Source: Plutella xylostella (Eukaryota > Arthropoda > Insecta > Lepidoptera > Plutellidae). Taken from it: a stretch of 64,000 nt of DNA. Numbering within the stretch: the stretch's first letter is position 1; each line of letters starts with the position of its first letter. The stretch lies in the NCBI RefSeq assembly GCF_932276165.1, contig NC_064008.1, positions 67,001 through 131,000 of the forward strand, read 5' to 3'. Both the position numbers and the translations under genes were made by a program. The notes under the pieces are model-generated. The model ran no database searches. It saw only the letters and a program-made list of their open reading frames with translations, and was not told where the DNA came from. Shown here piece by piece: positions 1 through 12,702 of the stretch.

Positions 1-2718
1 CTGCCAATAGATTAGATTTTGATGCTGCTAATGAATAAAGTAATAAAGACATAGCCTGTATACAGTATTTATCGTTACGTATAAATCATTTTACATTCAC
101 GTTTATTAACGTTATCGAGCTCGTTAGCAGAACCCAATTGCTGGTGAACTCACAGTGGCAGTGCTATGTGTATTTGCTACGCTCAGAAACTTTCTTCACA
201 CAAATAGCAGACTATGACTACGCACGAATATACGATATACGTCCGGTACGCGCGGTGGCAGTCAGACTGGCCAATCCTGTCAATTCTGACAAACCCTAAT
301 CCAGTTCTAGTATTTGTCAACATCACAGATGAAGATCATTGGTAATGATTACTTACCCCGTAAACTAGTGGTAACAGCCAGATACGCTCCAGCCTGAAGC
401 TCCAATAAAATTAAGCTCAGTTAATACGCAAATTATTAATCCTCATTAAATCATCAGTTCGTAATATTCAGCCCATTAACATTCAGATATTGTGGATATT
501 GCATTACGGATTCAATATTTGAATTATTTCAGCTCATTGAAATTATTTCAGATTGCAATAAAATTATGAAAACGTACGGTACATGCAATAATCCTTTATA
601 AATAAGTAGAGATGTGTTATAGGTACTTTATTACTAATTTATGTTTTAAGGTTTATTAAGGAGCCCTATAAGTCTGCCTTCTGTGTTCTGTCTACCTAGG
701 TAACTCTCTATAGGGCACCTAGCACTTCGTCTGGTCCTAAAACACTGAAAATCCAAGTCTAAACCTACTATTATACTTACCTAAAGTTTTAACAATTTTA
801 GAGTCCATTTAATTTTTCATCCTTCCTTCCAACTCTCTAGCTACAAACTCACACTCACGTAAGTAGGTAATTCTCACAACATTTTCACACGATAATATCA
901 ATTACCATTTCAAATTATTTATTCAAAGGATCCTATTTACCATTTACCTTTGTGGCTTCACCGCTTCTTCAGTGGACCACCACGCCCGTGTCCGACTCAA
1001 CAAGTTACCTGTAAAGGCGCATTCACACTCGAGCCGTGAGCCGGAACTGCCTGATCCGGTAATGAACTAATGATACAAATATTGCCGTTCTTCTTTCATC
1101 GCGTCAAGTTGTGTGTGCGCCGCGTATCCGGTCAAGGTAGTAGTAGGGATCCGTAGTTAGTTTGACTTGAGATCACGAAAAAACGTATGTTAAAACGTTG
1201 TTACCCTCAAGAAAATATAAATTTACTTACATAGTACGAATAAATAATATCTAGACATGAAAAATAAAAAAGAGTTAGAAATAAAAAAATAAAAAAGAGT
1301 AAGAAATAATATAAATTTTTCATGAAGTATTGGAAAATGTTCTGATTGCATGTAAGTTTTATTAATAATCCCTATCAAGCATTATTTGGCTACGGGTCCC
1401 GCGTCTAGTTCGCTGGATCCAACAATTGTGCCGATTTGATGTTTTCGGATAATATAAACAGGCAAATAGGGATGTAATAGTGCAAACGAATGGTACGTGG
1501 TGTGTGGTCTTCATATTATCTATAATCTGATTCTGGATGTTTTTACATTTTATAAAAGTACTTAATACAGATACTTATTGTATACTTATTAAGTACCTAC
1601 TTACAAATTTCATTTAAGGTTTTGCCTCTGAAACATTACCTGTTTTCATTATGTTTCTTTAAAAATACAAATGATATAAAAAGTCTCCGTACCGATTGCA
1701 GCGTAGATAATAATTTAATAACTGTACTTTACTTTCCTAAACATACATTCTACTTCCTTTCAGAAAGAACTGTTATTATTGAACCAGTACAATATGAATT
1801 TGATTTATATCTCTTTGACAAACAAAAAATATATATAAGTAAGTAATAATTATGTTTGTGTAACTACGTGTAGCAATATCAATACAAGATCACTATAAAA
1901 AAAGTTTCAAATCCACCCAAAAAGGTAACCGAGCTAATAAAAGCTTACACCGCACTAAATATCAATTTCATACCACAATGATGTAAATACTGTGTTCATT
2001 ATTTGTAAGGAACATTTAGTTCCGAAGGTCGGAAGTGCGAGATCTGGTGACAATGAGCACAATACAACAAGAGTTAAGTATTTGCGATATTATGAGCCGC
2101 GCTTTGTGTGAGCGCGCCTTTATGTCGGTTCATATTGTCACCACATTTCGTCGCAAAAAATAAATAGGTCAGGATTGTACTTTAAGTAGGTAATTGTAAT
2201 TTTATTGGGCACCGATATTTTTGCCTTGGGCTTGCTGAAATGGTACCGATGAAATGGTTTCAGAAATAATAAATTTCATGTTACATTGTTTTCGCTCCTC
2301 TGCAGAGTTTATGAAAATCCTTGCACTGAACTGAAAATGTTCCATTACGGTGATGGTTTCATCCACTGTGAGAGTAGAGCCAGCTTCTATTATATTTTTT
2401 GTCAAACTACTTAACAAACCGTCAAGTTTAGAATGAGTTCATGAGTTTGTCAACGTACTTCATAACTGTATAGCTACTTATGAAGCTAACTGGTACTTAT
2501 CGCAACATACAAGTGCAAATATAATGTAAAAGTAGCTAAATGTCCCAATTACTAACCAGTAGTAAAGAGTTTTTTTTCCCCAGCACAGCGGTAGTACAAT
2601 ATTAGTAGTGGTAAGTACCTAATGAGTACAACAGCGCAGCGTGGGACGCCCCCCGCGGCGGCGGCAGAAGCGGAACTGGGGATGGGTTCCGTACGGTATG
2701 AAGTTTGGTAGTTTATGC
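1..2718. other. Gene-free AT-rich stretch
   Basis: I see no gene here. Open frames are short, lack recognisable domains and do not sit in a splice context I can support. The DNA is AT-rich with scattered TACCTAC/GTAGGTA words, typical of lepidopteran intergenic sequence. A GC-rich patch lies near 2640-2665, just left of the hAT-type element. Confidence 0.6.
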
Positions 2719-2726
2719 ATTGCATT

Positions 2727-3291
2727 TAGGGAATGCAATCCCGACTCGAGATTGCGAATTCGGGATCCCGCGGGATTAGAAATATTAATCCCGCGGGATC
2801 CCGGAATTTTCGGGAACCCGTCTAATTAAAAAAGAAATCAGATAACTGAAAAAGCTAATAACTGCTTGTTTGTGATAGTGAGGCTAACTAAAATAACATA
2901 TTACTTACTCGAAATAAATAATAAAAACCTTTATTCTTTAATCTTACCAACTAAATAATAATCAGGTTGTAAGGAAATTAACGTAGGTAAATTAGGTAAT
3001 ACGCTTATTTCAAGGGAATTAGGGAAAACAAGTGATGTTGAAAATTACTCCTTAAAAACAAGGGGTATTAATAGTTCCATCTGCTAAACGGCATCTAATG
3101 TCTGTTGCAATGTACCCCGATACTGAGAATGCCCTCTCCGACTCAACGCTGGTTGGCAACAGCGTGACGAAGCAATTATTCCCGTCAATCTCGAACGGGA
3201 TCTCGTCATATAATGCGTCGGGATTGATCCCGAAAAATTACACGAGATATCGCGAGATCGGGATCCCGCGGGATCGGGATTGCATTCCCTA
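2727..3291. mobile_element. Non-autonomous hAT-type element (MITE, 565 bp)
   Basis: The left end begins TAGGGAATGCAATCCC and the right end is its inverse, GGGATTGCATTCCCTA. An 8-bp direct duplication, ATTGCATT, flanks both sides (2719-2726 and 3292-3299). Terminal TAGGG and an 8-bp target duplication are hallmarks of the hAT superfamily. No transposase is encoded; the small open frames inside have no recognisable domain. Both subterminal regions carry several GGGATCCCGCGGGAT-like palindromes, which may be transposase binding sites (inference). Confidence 0.88.
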
Positions 3292-3299
3292 ATTGCATT

Positions 3300-6200
3300 G
3301 TATCTATTGCATTTCTTAAAATATATCGATGAAGAATAAAAACTTATTACATAACTGGATATTATAACGTTTAGGTAAGTGTATCAGACGTAGGTAGGAA
3401 AAGATGAGGAACAATTGAAATGACACTCGGGGTGGCCCTGACATCGTTCTTTATTAACTTTTTACTTACATTTAAGTAGTTACATACTTTGTTGACGTGA
3501 ATATTATAACCGTTGATAAGTGAGTGATTAAGAACACTCCCTAACTGTGCAGTCACCAATATTGTAACTTTTTTATTATTTAAGCTAAAGGTTTCCATAG
3601 TGTTTCTACGGAACCCTCCAGTCGTCCCCGCCTCGCTGCAGTAATCACGGGGCACCACAACTAAATATCAATATTTTGGGGCGAGGACAAAAGATCTGCG
3701 GTTATTAAAGACTAATAAAAAGAATTTGTTATTTTTGAGCATCAATGGAGTCATAATACTCGTAATGTAACGGATTTAATGTGCACCTCTCACCCTTGCG
3801 TTGTCCGCGCTGAGTTGAGTGCTGAGAACGTTGTATAGGTACCTATCTGGTAGGTACTATACTACCAGCTAAACCGTATCATAAAATTAATTAAATAACG
3901 GGGCAGTTATAAAAAAATCAGTTTTTTTTTAACTTAAATAGATGGAGTGAAAACATTGTGGAAATCTTTTAAATTAGGTACTAATTTAAACCAAGAATTT
4001 ACAATGTTTCAGGATGCGTTTCAGGACTGTGACGCAAAAGTGAACAGGAATGCAACTAATAACGCCCCTTATTTAGCTCCTTGAAAAAAACAGCAATAAA
4101 AACAACCCAAAATAGCTATAAAATTACAAATGATTAAACTTTGATTCTTTTCATACTCAAGAACATCGCAAGATCGCAAGTCTAATAGCCTCGTCTTATG
4201 ATGTGTACCACAAAGCGCCGACACTTCATTACACATCATGTCATTACATTACACATGATGAGTTCCGGATCTACTGAGCGTCTAAATATCTGAGAAGTTG
4301 GGTGTGTGATCGGGTGCAGTGCGCGCGATGGCTCATGTCACTCGCTTTTGACTATTTATCGAGAGTTTTATAATATTTAATTTAATACCTACTTAAACTT
4401 AGATTGTTATTGGGGCAGCAACTAGCATAAGTTGTTATAAATTACAAAAAACGCCATGGAAAGTTTTAAGCCAAAGAAAAATTGGCTGTTGATAGTAGTC
4501 GTTATTTCATAAACAAGTATCACGTAAGGTGTTTATGAATAAATACTTGTTATACTACTTACTTCATAATTACGTTACAGTTAGCGGTAACTTTATGTTG
4601 CGTGTAACAGATTGATACACTTTGATGAGGATTGATGAGACTTATATAAGCTTTAATTAGCTGTTTGCATTTTTGTCGTACAATAATCTTATTATTAGTT
4701 ACTGGTACAATAGTCGTAGCCATTAATGTTTGCTCCAAGTATGACTGAGACGGGTGTACCATTTTATGAAATAGCAAAAAACTATGAATATGGAATTGAA
4801 TCGTAACTAGCCAGATCTGGTGACAGTTCCATTGTGCAGCAGACACATACACACATACAATAAGTGAGCAACTAACCCACAAACCGCATTCTCACGACAA
4901 ACCCAGTTCAAAGAAGGATATTCTGAAAAAAAGGTTGATATCGATGACACCCACTGCGCTTTAGAAAAACGATGTCCATTTGATGGTTCCTCGATCTACT
5001 AACTATCTACAAATAATAATTATAGAGATAAAAAAATTCGTTAAAAACTTTTTAAAATTTTATTATGTAACATAGTTTTCCATTAACATTTACTAAAAAG
5101 CTAAGATAACATACATCACATAGAAATGATTAAGAATTAATCAAGAATGTAAATAAACCGGAACAAATTAATTATGTTTTATTTATCATGCAAATAATAC
5201 ATTACCATTTTTACGGATTTCAGCATGGAATAGGTTAGTTCGTTAAATTCTCCTAACGTGTTCTAATTAGTTATTATTATTACATAATCATTATAATTAA
5301 AATAATAAAATTAATAAAGTACCGTTACAGTGTAACGTTATTAAGCTCATATTAATAGAGTTACGAACTGTAATTACAAGTTGGAACATTTTCACTAATT
5401 TATCGCAGAACTGTACGAAAGCTCGGCCTGTACGTCCAGTATCAGCTGACCCGCGCGGTAGAAGTCACGGTATGGAGAGAGGGGTCACGGTTGTCTGGTC
5501 GCGCCGACACTCGCGCGCGCCTTATTTAGACCCGCGAGTGAGGCGGCTCGCGGTGCGGTAGAGCAGCGCTGCTGTATTGTGTGGTGTGTGTGTGTTCTAA
5601 ATACTCTTCTAAAGCAAAAATGTGAATCTTTCTGATGGGAAATTGCCCATAGATTGGAGGGAGGGCTGATTGGCGGGATGGAGATAAAATATATGACACA
5701 ACATAGCATAACATAAGAAAAAAAGAACAGAACTGTATGTCCCATAGTTAGCAATTAGTACAAATCATAATCAAAGAAAATATAAGTACTATCATCATTT
5801 TATTTAAAAAAATGCTACCAATGTCACTAATACCGTCGTCCGACGGTAGGCGATTGGACACCCGCACCTCCCCATAGACAGTAAATAAACATTTAAGATT
5901 ATTTTAGGACCCGAGAGCAAAATAATCCAAACCAAACTTAAGATAGTTTAGAATGGGTGTCTTTTAACTATAAAATGTACCTATAGAAAAATGGTTTGCT
6001 TATTTTACTCACTGATATTCTATTTTAGCAATAAAGGTATAAAAATATAGTGTTCTTGGCCAACAATACTAATTAAACAACTTTCCAAGTTGTTACACAC
6101 ACAACACATCAAAACAAATTCATCAATGAAAACGTAAAAACTTAAGTTTGCCGTAGAACCTAAACCTAAAGATAGTGCGATGATGAACATAGCTAGGAGC

Positions 6201-6611
6201 ATTTAATGAGCACATAGATGTTGAAAACACAAAGTTGTTCATAAAATATCATAAAAAATTTCATATCGCAGAAGCATGCATCTTCTTAAGAAAGGTCTAC
6301 TAATGTTTTTTTTTTTAATTTTCTAAAGCTTTTTAAACAAAATTTTATTTAAAATCAGCCACTTCTCTCTTTTTAGCTTTTGAAAGTTCATATTTATAAT
6401 AACGAGTACTATCAAAACGTAACTGAATTATTTTGATGAATTGACACCGGATAGGAACAGCTACTTATCAGTGAACTTCCCGCTGCCGGAAGTTAAAAAG
6501 TTTAGAGTCACTTTCATATTAAAAAAGCTTTTATATCATATTTCTATCTTATGGTGGCTACTTTTATTCACATTATTACCAAATTGATGGTTTGTAGCCA
6601 AAATAATGTAA
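3300..6611. other. Gene-free stretch
   Basis: No supported gene. The sequence is AT-rich. A GC-rich island at about 5430-5590 contains a segment (about 5541-5565) that recurs inverted at about 6960-6985. Short open frames here have no recognisable features. Confidence 0.5.
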
Positions 6612-6624
6612 TTCATTAAACGGA

Positions 6625-6877
6625 CGACCGAATGGCGTAGTGGTTAGTGACCCTGACTACTGAGCCGAAGGTCCTGGGTTCGATTCCCGGCTGGGGCAGA
6701 TATTTGTTTAAACACAGATATTTGTTCTCGGGTCTTGGATGTGCCCGTAAAATGGCAATAGGCCCGCCCCCTATTACATTGGGACTAACAGAACACTCTG
6801 GCGAAAAGTGGGTGCAGCAATGCACCTCTGCCTACCCCGCAAGGGAGTACATTAGTACAAGGCGTGAGTGTGTGTGT
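6625..6877 (+). mobile_element. tRNA-derived SINE, full length with TSD
   Basis: The head carries RNA polymerase III internal promoter motifs: an A-box-like TGGCGTAGTGG at 6633 and a B box GGTTCGATTCC at 6677. The 13-bp word TTCATTAAACGGA occurs at 6612-6624 and again at 6878-6890. That pair is the target-site duplication and it fixes the element ends. The body after the tRNA-like head contains the ATATTTGTTTAAACACAGA segment and a tail that includes CCTCTGCCTACCCC, as is common in lepidopteran SINEs. A related copy with a different tail lies inverted at 53610-53853. Confidence 0.88.
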
Positions 6878-6890
6878 TTCATTAAACGGA

Positions 6891-7629
6891 AAAGTGGTGT
6901 GTGGATGTGTTGTGTTGTGTTGTGAGTGTGTGTGGTTGTGTCCGCTGTGACGTGGTGCCGCTCTACCACACCGCGAGCCGCGCCGCAGTGCTCACCAAAT
7001 AAGCCGTTCCCCGCAATCTGCAACACTCTATTAATACACGTTCTCTTACAATATCAACCCTATCACCCAAGACATAAAGCCCAAACTACATTGGGAAGTT
7101 CATTCCAATTCCCACACACCGCGAAAAGTTATTATAATTTTTATTCCGCTCATTTTAAAGTTTAATTTAGTATGTTTAGCGCGGCTCGGTTAGTTTGAAC
7201 ACTTTCTATTTAAATTGCACTCTAAACTTTTGGCAGCTGAAATGAAATTTGTTCCGCGGCTTTGTGTCAATCCTGAAATAACCCCTTCCTGTTTGCCAAC
7301 CAAATATACACCTTCAGCTTATGCCATTGATTTGATATTCCGTCAACCGTAATGCCCCAGACTTAAGCCGTTTTCATTTGGAAGCGAAGTAAGTTCTCCT
7401 GAAAAGGTATCGCGGTGCAGTATCGCTGTCTCTGTCCGACGTATGGCGGAATGATCAGCTGGGTCGTGCCGTCTCGCTCTCGCGCTAATTCTGTAAACTG
7501 CTCGCACGTGGCCGGGGCTGTATTTATAGTGGGCTCTTACGATAAGACTTGCTAAGTATTTGTCTGTCCAGTCACTGGATTACTATTTCAGAAGTTCACA
7601 ATATTAGTATGTCAGGTAGACAGGCAGAG
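6891..7629. other. Gene-free stretch with TG-rich tract
   Basis: A TG-rich simple tract (about 6895-6940) is followed by a GC-rich segment (about 6945-6995) that is an inverted relative of 5535-5575. No coding potential is recognised. Confidence 0.45.
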
Positions 7630-7632
7630 GTA

Positions 7633-7687
7633 GAGGATGGATGAGGATGGCAGAGGACAGAGGGTTGTGGTACGCCTTGGGAGAGTT
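7633..7687 (+). mobile_element. LINE ORF2 C-terminal fragment
   Basis: One frame reads GWMRMAEDRGLWYALGE. This is a degenerate form of the WMRKAEDRVLWR peptide that closes ORF2 in a common lepidopteran non-LTR retrotransposon, also seen at 9461-9562 and 15807-15907. The fragment is short and decayed. Confidence 0.5.
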
Positions 7688-7766
7688 TAATCTCTATAAT
7701 TAGGTAATTATTTTGATAATGTTGATAGGAACCACACCTACAAGGCTCTTAAGGCAAAAAGAAGAT

Positions 7767-7970
7767 GGGTCATCATCATCACTAACCTATCCACTGCTGG
7801 ACAATGGCCTCTCTCAAGGACCACCAGAACTATTATAATAGCATTCTGTCTTCGGCTTTCCTAATCCAACCATTACCCGCTACTTATCCAAGAGCATTTT
7901 TCCAGCGGGCCGCAGGGCATCCCACGCTAAGCTTGCTTGGTGGTGGTCTCCAATCAAGAAGTCGTGAACA
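7767..7970 (-). mobile_element. LINE 3' end fragment
   Basis: The plus strand starts with CATCATCATCAC and continues CACTGCTGGACAATGGCCTC. This is the reverse complement of the LINE tail seen at 9461-9562 (GAGGCCTATGTCCAG, then TGATGATGATGA). It extends about 130 bp further into what would be the ORF2 C-terminal coding region. It is truncated and interrupted by small indels. Confidence 0.6.
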
Positions 7971-8397
7971 GGCACCAAGAAACTATATTGGCCACTCCAC
8001 CGCAATTACGCAAAGGTTTCGTATTGTATGGCACCACATAATGTAGATACTTACCTACACTATGTAAAGCTTTGCAAGGAAACCTGTTAATTAAACTGCA
8101 TTCTGTAAGAGTTCTTATTGTCTATTTCAAAAGAGTCCTGAAGCTATTCTCAACATGAGTACAATGTCATGTGCCGTCAGGATCGCATCGTTACAACTAT
8201 TTATACGATATCTCCCGCGAAGCTCACTTCACTTCACATTTAGATATGTATGCAGATAGTAGAAGTCATGGTGATCTTGTTCTTTATCTTAGCATGTCGG
8301 TGACAAGCACATGAAGGGTTTGTCACCGCGGTGAAAGGATTGGCCAGTCAGAATAGCGTCAGTCGCTGACTGCCCAGCATGCACTGGACGTAAGTAT

Positions 8398-8654
8398 ACA
8401 GGGTGCTTGTTTCATAGCAAAGTTAAATACCTACTCAATCAGAATGTATGGAACAGCTGTTTTATTTTTCTCGATTTCAGGGTTGATCCCATAACGAAAG
8501 TTATTATTATTTATTATTTATATATTAGAAGACCAACAAATGATACACTTGTTAAATACATCTAGGCTACATAAATAAAATACTTAATAAAGTTATACAG
8601 TATGACGAGAATTCACCTGCCAACGGGATGACCACTAATAAACAAGCACCCTGT
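8398..8654. repeat. Small inverted-repeat element (MITE-like)
   Basis: The left end reads ACAGGGTGCTTGTTT and the right end is its exact inverse, AAACAAGCACCCTGT. The terminus GGGTGCTTG...AAAGTTAA resembles the Harbinger-like element at 11137. No convincing target duplication could be read. The internal part is AT-rich and non-coding. Confidence 0.6.
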
Positions 8655-9460
8655 TTAAATTACAGTTGATACGGCTAGGGAGACAATGTGGCTAGGTGTG
8701 GGTTCTCGGATGTACAAAATCTGAGTTGCTTGTGTGAAGGGCTACAAACTATGGTACATCATACAGTTCTGTTGTAGGCATGTATTATTTAGCGACTTTG
8801 TTGGTTTCTCGTCGACACGATTCGATTCTGAAACCGCCTATCCAACTATCCATTCATTGTTTGAAACATTGACGGTTCGTCAGTTTGACAAGGTACAAAA
8901 GTGTATAACGACTTATGCAGCTGACCGTACATCACTTGGCGAGGTGTACCCCTTGTTAACAGATGCCATTAGTTAACATTGATTTGTCGCTTAGTATTGA
9001 TTATATTATGAATGACGTCCGTCAGCTCAGTCGATTGCAGATAATGGGGCGTGATCTATCGATACATGTCGTACGGTTCACATAACCTGGTAATTACGAT
9101 GTTGGCAACGAATACACTTTTGTACCTTGTCAAATTAACAAAGATTGACATTTAATTCGTTTTTTTGTCTACGGTTCTACTAAATAAATCTTTAGAAGAA
9201 AGACTTCAACAATAAGATCAATACGCGTTAGTTCAGAGCAAGTGTAATTAATTTCATGAGTTACTATTTATTTCCTTAAGTCATGTTGCAGTCACAACTA
9301 CACTGGGTGAGACAGTGAGCGGTGGTCCACACAATCATTAGTTGCACTAATCCAAATAACAATGCGTCTGTACATCGTAAGATAATTCCTATGACGTTAT
9401 GGAGACGTTTTGAGTTTTACGGTTATAGAGATATCCCATCTCTTACCTTAGGCGGGTAGC
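8655..9460. other. Gene-free stretch
   Basis: Nothing supported. An 80-codon open frame at 8734-8976 starts at a non-ATG codon and has no recognisable motif. Confidence 0.45.
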
Positions 9461-9562
9461 CGGTAGTGGTTGGATGAGGAAGGCCGAGGACCGAGTGTTA
9501 TGGCGCTCTTTGGAAGAGGCCTATGTCCAGTAGTGGATGATTATTGGCTGATGATGATGATG
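9461..9562 (+). mobile_element. LINE 3' terminus with TGATGA tail
   Basis: One frame reads GSGWMRKAEDRVLWRSLEEA and ends with AYVQ and a stop codon. It is followed by the 3' untranslated end and a TGATGATGATGA microsatellite tail at about 9549-9561. This matches the C-terminus of ORF2 of an abundant lepidopteran non-LTR retrotransposon, probably RTE-like; the clade is inferred. The copy is strongly 5'-truncated, as is usual for LINE insertions. Confidence 0.7.
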
Positions 9563-11133
9563 AGATATCCCATAGTGAAATTCTATACATTTTGTCTATC
9601 GACATAATTTATGAGTCGTATCCAATGAAATGTAATTAATTAACACAAATTTCGCAATAGTATATTTGTGTGCGTCGTTCGGAAAATTGTGAACTGTCAT
9701 AGGAATTTGCTAAAAAGAAGTCTAGCTTAGTATCTATGAAGTACATGTAGATGCATGCGAGTATGCTAGTAGATGTAATTGTATTTGCATGCCACCATAC
9801 AGTTGCCAAGTCTAACGCTATGTGCAGAGATGGTGCCAAAATTTTGTCATTATTTAGCTGCTTTTATAGAGCAACTTAATCAGAGTTTAGAAACAGAAAT
9901 GGTGCACGAAAGGACTCTCCCAGAGTGACGTTTCAACTGTACTGTACTTTATTATCCTACGCACCCTAGACTGCAACTATAGCGACTGATAACGTCTTTC
10001 CACACGGTGACAATCGCTAGTCCAGTCAAGTGTTTGTCACCAAAACTCTAACAAGTAGATGAAAACAAAGCGATGGTCCCACCCGGGAATTGAAGGCAGA
10101 ATCTACGCAGCTCTACTCTGCTCTGCTCTCTCTACCACTAGTAAAACTACACCACTAGTGTTTTGTATCATCACGATGCTAGTCTTATATAAAATTTATC
10201 CTGAACACGCCTTTCCCTCAGGTCACCCACTGACCGGTGCTGTCACTGTAACGACTTGCTCCACATTCGCGTCTCGGCGTGGGAGGGGCGTCCCACAGGG
10301 ACATGCTCGTACAAGACGTGCTAAAACTACCGCTACAAGAGTTAACGGAATCCGATCTGACTGGATCACTGCATCAATCAATCGTTCAACCATAGTCACT
10401 CAACAAACAAACACAGCATATAGTAGTCCATCGTGCAAAGCTCTCTTCGCTTCTGCAGGCGGCTGAAAGTAATAATATCACACATCACTAACACTCAACA
10501 TACAAGACCTCCTACTGAAAGACCTATTTACCCAGTTGACCCGTATTTCCCACAACATAATAATATTCTTTTTGTTGCAATTATCTGGTGACTGGAACAT
10601 TCAAGAATATCCTGAGCACAGGGAATCTGTAACGAGACTGAGCACTACACTTCTGTCACTGTAACAGACTGCATCCAATCCACATTGAATGCTATCCAAG
10701 AATAAAATTGTGATCCTCTTCTTCAGAAGTCAGTAAACGCTTCCTCGGACATGTATCTTGCATCAGGCTCGCCGCTGGACTATCGCTGTAACACAACTCG
10801 CCGCTGTTCGGGGTCCGCTGGGACCGTGGGAACGAGTATATTTAGCGTCGTGTCGTCATCGACGAGCATCAACATTACACTCTATGTGGAGATACAGACC
10901 TGGTTGATAAGAAAATCAGCGCAGTTCAGAATCATCATCTGTTTAGCCAATCACGGACCATTACTGGGCATCGGGCCGCTTCCAAGGAGCGCTAGAACCA
11001 CTGCATCGTAGGGTTTCTGTATCCAACCAGTACTGGTTAGCTTTTCAATGTCCACCGTCCCACTATATTACCATAATAATATTCGAGCACAGCACATCAA
11101 ACACAGCTGGAAAACAAGATTAAAATATGATTC
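9563..11133. other. Gene-free stretch
   Basis: No gene is supported. The open frames at 10059-10466 and 10751-11011 have no family features and no plausible splice context. Confidence 0.45.
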
Positions 11134-11136
11134 TTA

Positions 11137-11256
11137 GGGCGTCTTGCATAACAAAGTTAATCAAAATTAAATCTATGACCTCTTGCTCTGACATTATACT
11201 ATCAGAGCAAGAGACAAACTATTTAATTTTATTTAACTTTGTTATGCAAGTCACCC
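11137..11256. mobile_element. PIF/Harbinger-like MITE (120 bp hairpin)
   Basis: The ends are near-perfect inverted repeats: GGGCGTCTTGCATAACAAAG on the left and its imperfect inverse ending CAAGTCACCC on the right. TTA flanks both sides (11134-11136 and 11257-11259), the TWA duplication typical of PIF/Harbinger elements. The centre holds a second stem formed by CTCTTGCTCTGA and TCAGAGCAAGAG. Confidence 0.78.
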
Positions 11257-11588
11257 TTAAACTTCATAATTATGTTTGGGCCAGCGAACTATATTAGAAT
11301 TCGCTGGTTACTGCTGAGTAAATTAACTTTATTTTCCTATCTGAGAAATTGCAAAATAAAACGGGGAGGATGGATGCACACAATGGCCGTGTGTTTATAA
11401 ACGCATTACAGTCGCCCGCTCGCCGGTGTGACTGTGTTTGTTCAGTCCTGTGGGAAACGAGCGATATTAGTTAATCCTTTGTTGTTATTGAATACAATTG
11501 TTAACGTATTGCAAAATTCATTAAATAGGTACCTACTATTTGACATTTTAAGAGTCAAAACCCAGTCTTTGATAAAAGCAAAATGGTA

Positions 11589-12557
11589 AGGCCTAATTTC
11601 ACACCATTCGGTTAGGTTAAAAATACCTCGGTTTGGTTACATTTTGGACCGTTAAGGTTAGTGAGTGTCCCACCATGCTAAATCACGGGGTTAACTCCCT
11701 TGATCGGGTGATAAACTTGATTGCTGCTGTGGGGTTCCGCTAAGACTTGGTTAAGACCGGTAACCAGGCAACGGGTTGTTTACTTGTCACTCATTCTGTC
11801 AACATTCAAGATGGAAAAATGAACAGAGCCTTTGATAAACGATATACGAACTAGATGTTGTGTGACATAAAAAATTAAGCGAAATACTGTCTGGGTTTTA
11901 TATAATGTCAAACCGAGATAAAAGTTTAAATTTAAGGTCCTAACCTAACTTGGAACCGCAATATAGAAACACAAATTGATGGCCCTACCTGGAAATCGAA
12001 CCCGGGATCCGTGGGTGATGAAGCTGAGCTTCTACCACTAGACCACAGAGGTAGATTCAAGAAGTTAAACCTAATGACTTAATGAGAACTATTGAATTAA
12101 GTGAAAAATCTTCTAACAAAATATTTTAAAATAAGACCTTACTTAGAAATTGATATGTTATTTCCCGAGAAGTTTCTTTTGCACTGACACTCCATCTTGT
12201 TCGTTGTATTGTTTTTCAAAGGGCATGGCGTAATAATATTATTTTCAATGACGGATGTCAAAAAACAACCTCGGTAGAAATAGTAACCATGGCAACCTCA
12301 AAACCAAAAAGTTTGGTTGTTTGAGGTTGTTTGAAATCACAGAGACATAGACAGCAAATTTCAATGAATATGACAGAATATTGAATGAAGTGTGAGTGAA
12401 TGATTCACATAATGCTTGATTTATGAATGGACTGTTAGATTTTCGTCATGGGACTCATCCAATTTATTTAACCAAACAAGGATATTAATCCTTAACCGCG
12501 TCGTCAGCAAATCCGCTATTGAGACTGTAACTAACAGAATCATGAGAAACCAGGTCT
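11589..12557. repeat. Direct repeat copy 1 (~0.97 kb)
   Basis: This segment recurs at 12703-13667 with only scattered substitutions and small indels; the offset is about 1,114 at the left end and 1,110 at the right. Both copies contain a tRNA-like segment on the minus strand (here about 11980-12054) and a strong internal hairpin near 12290-12335. After position 12557 copy 1 carries about 30 bp that copy 2 lacks, and both then share TAGGCACT. The ends are not TG...CA, so these are probably not LTRs. They look like a tandem duplication or two insertions of one non-autonomous element. Confidence 0.8.
11980..12054 (-). repeat. tRNA-like (pol III box) segment in repeat copy 1
   Basis: On the minus strand it carries an A-box-like TGGTCTAGTGGTAGAA and a B box GGTTCGATTTC. 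A seven-base acceptor-like pairing is possible. The anticodon stem does not pair, so I read it as a SINE head or pseudo-tRNA and not as a working tRNA gene. Confidence 0.6.
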
Positions 12558-12702
12558 AAGACTTCCATTTGCTTCAATAGGTTCTAGGCACTAAAGACGA
12601 GTTTAGGCGTTCATTTTCTATAAACTTACGATTGATAATCATCTGGAGTCCTCCGTAATCGGAAATTCGATAAAATTTATCGTCCTAACAATTCCAACTT
12701 TT

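Noticed and set aside
2641..2829. Short ORF rich in arginine and proline
   Set aside because: It overlaps the hAT-type element end and its palindromes and begins at a non-ATG codon.
6633..6700. Possible tRNA gene
   Set aside because: It is the head of a SINE with a clear 13-bp target duplication and related copies elsewhere in the window.
11980..12054. Possible tRNA gene
   Set aside because: A and B boxes and an acceptor-like pairing exist, but the anticodon stem does not pair and the segment is part of a duplicated repeat.
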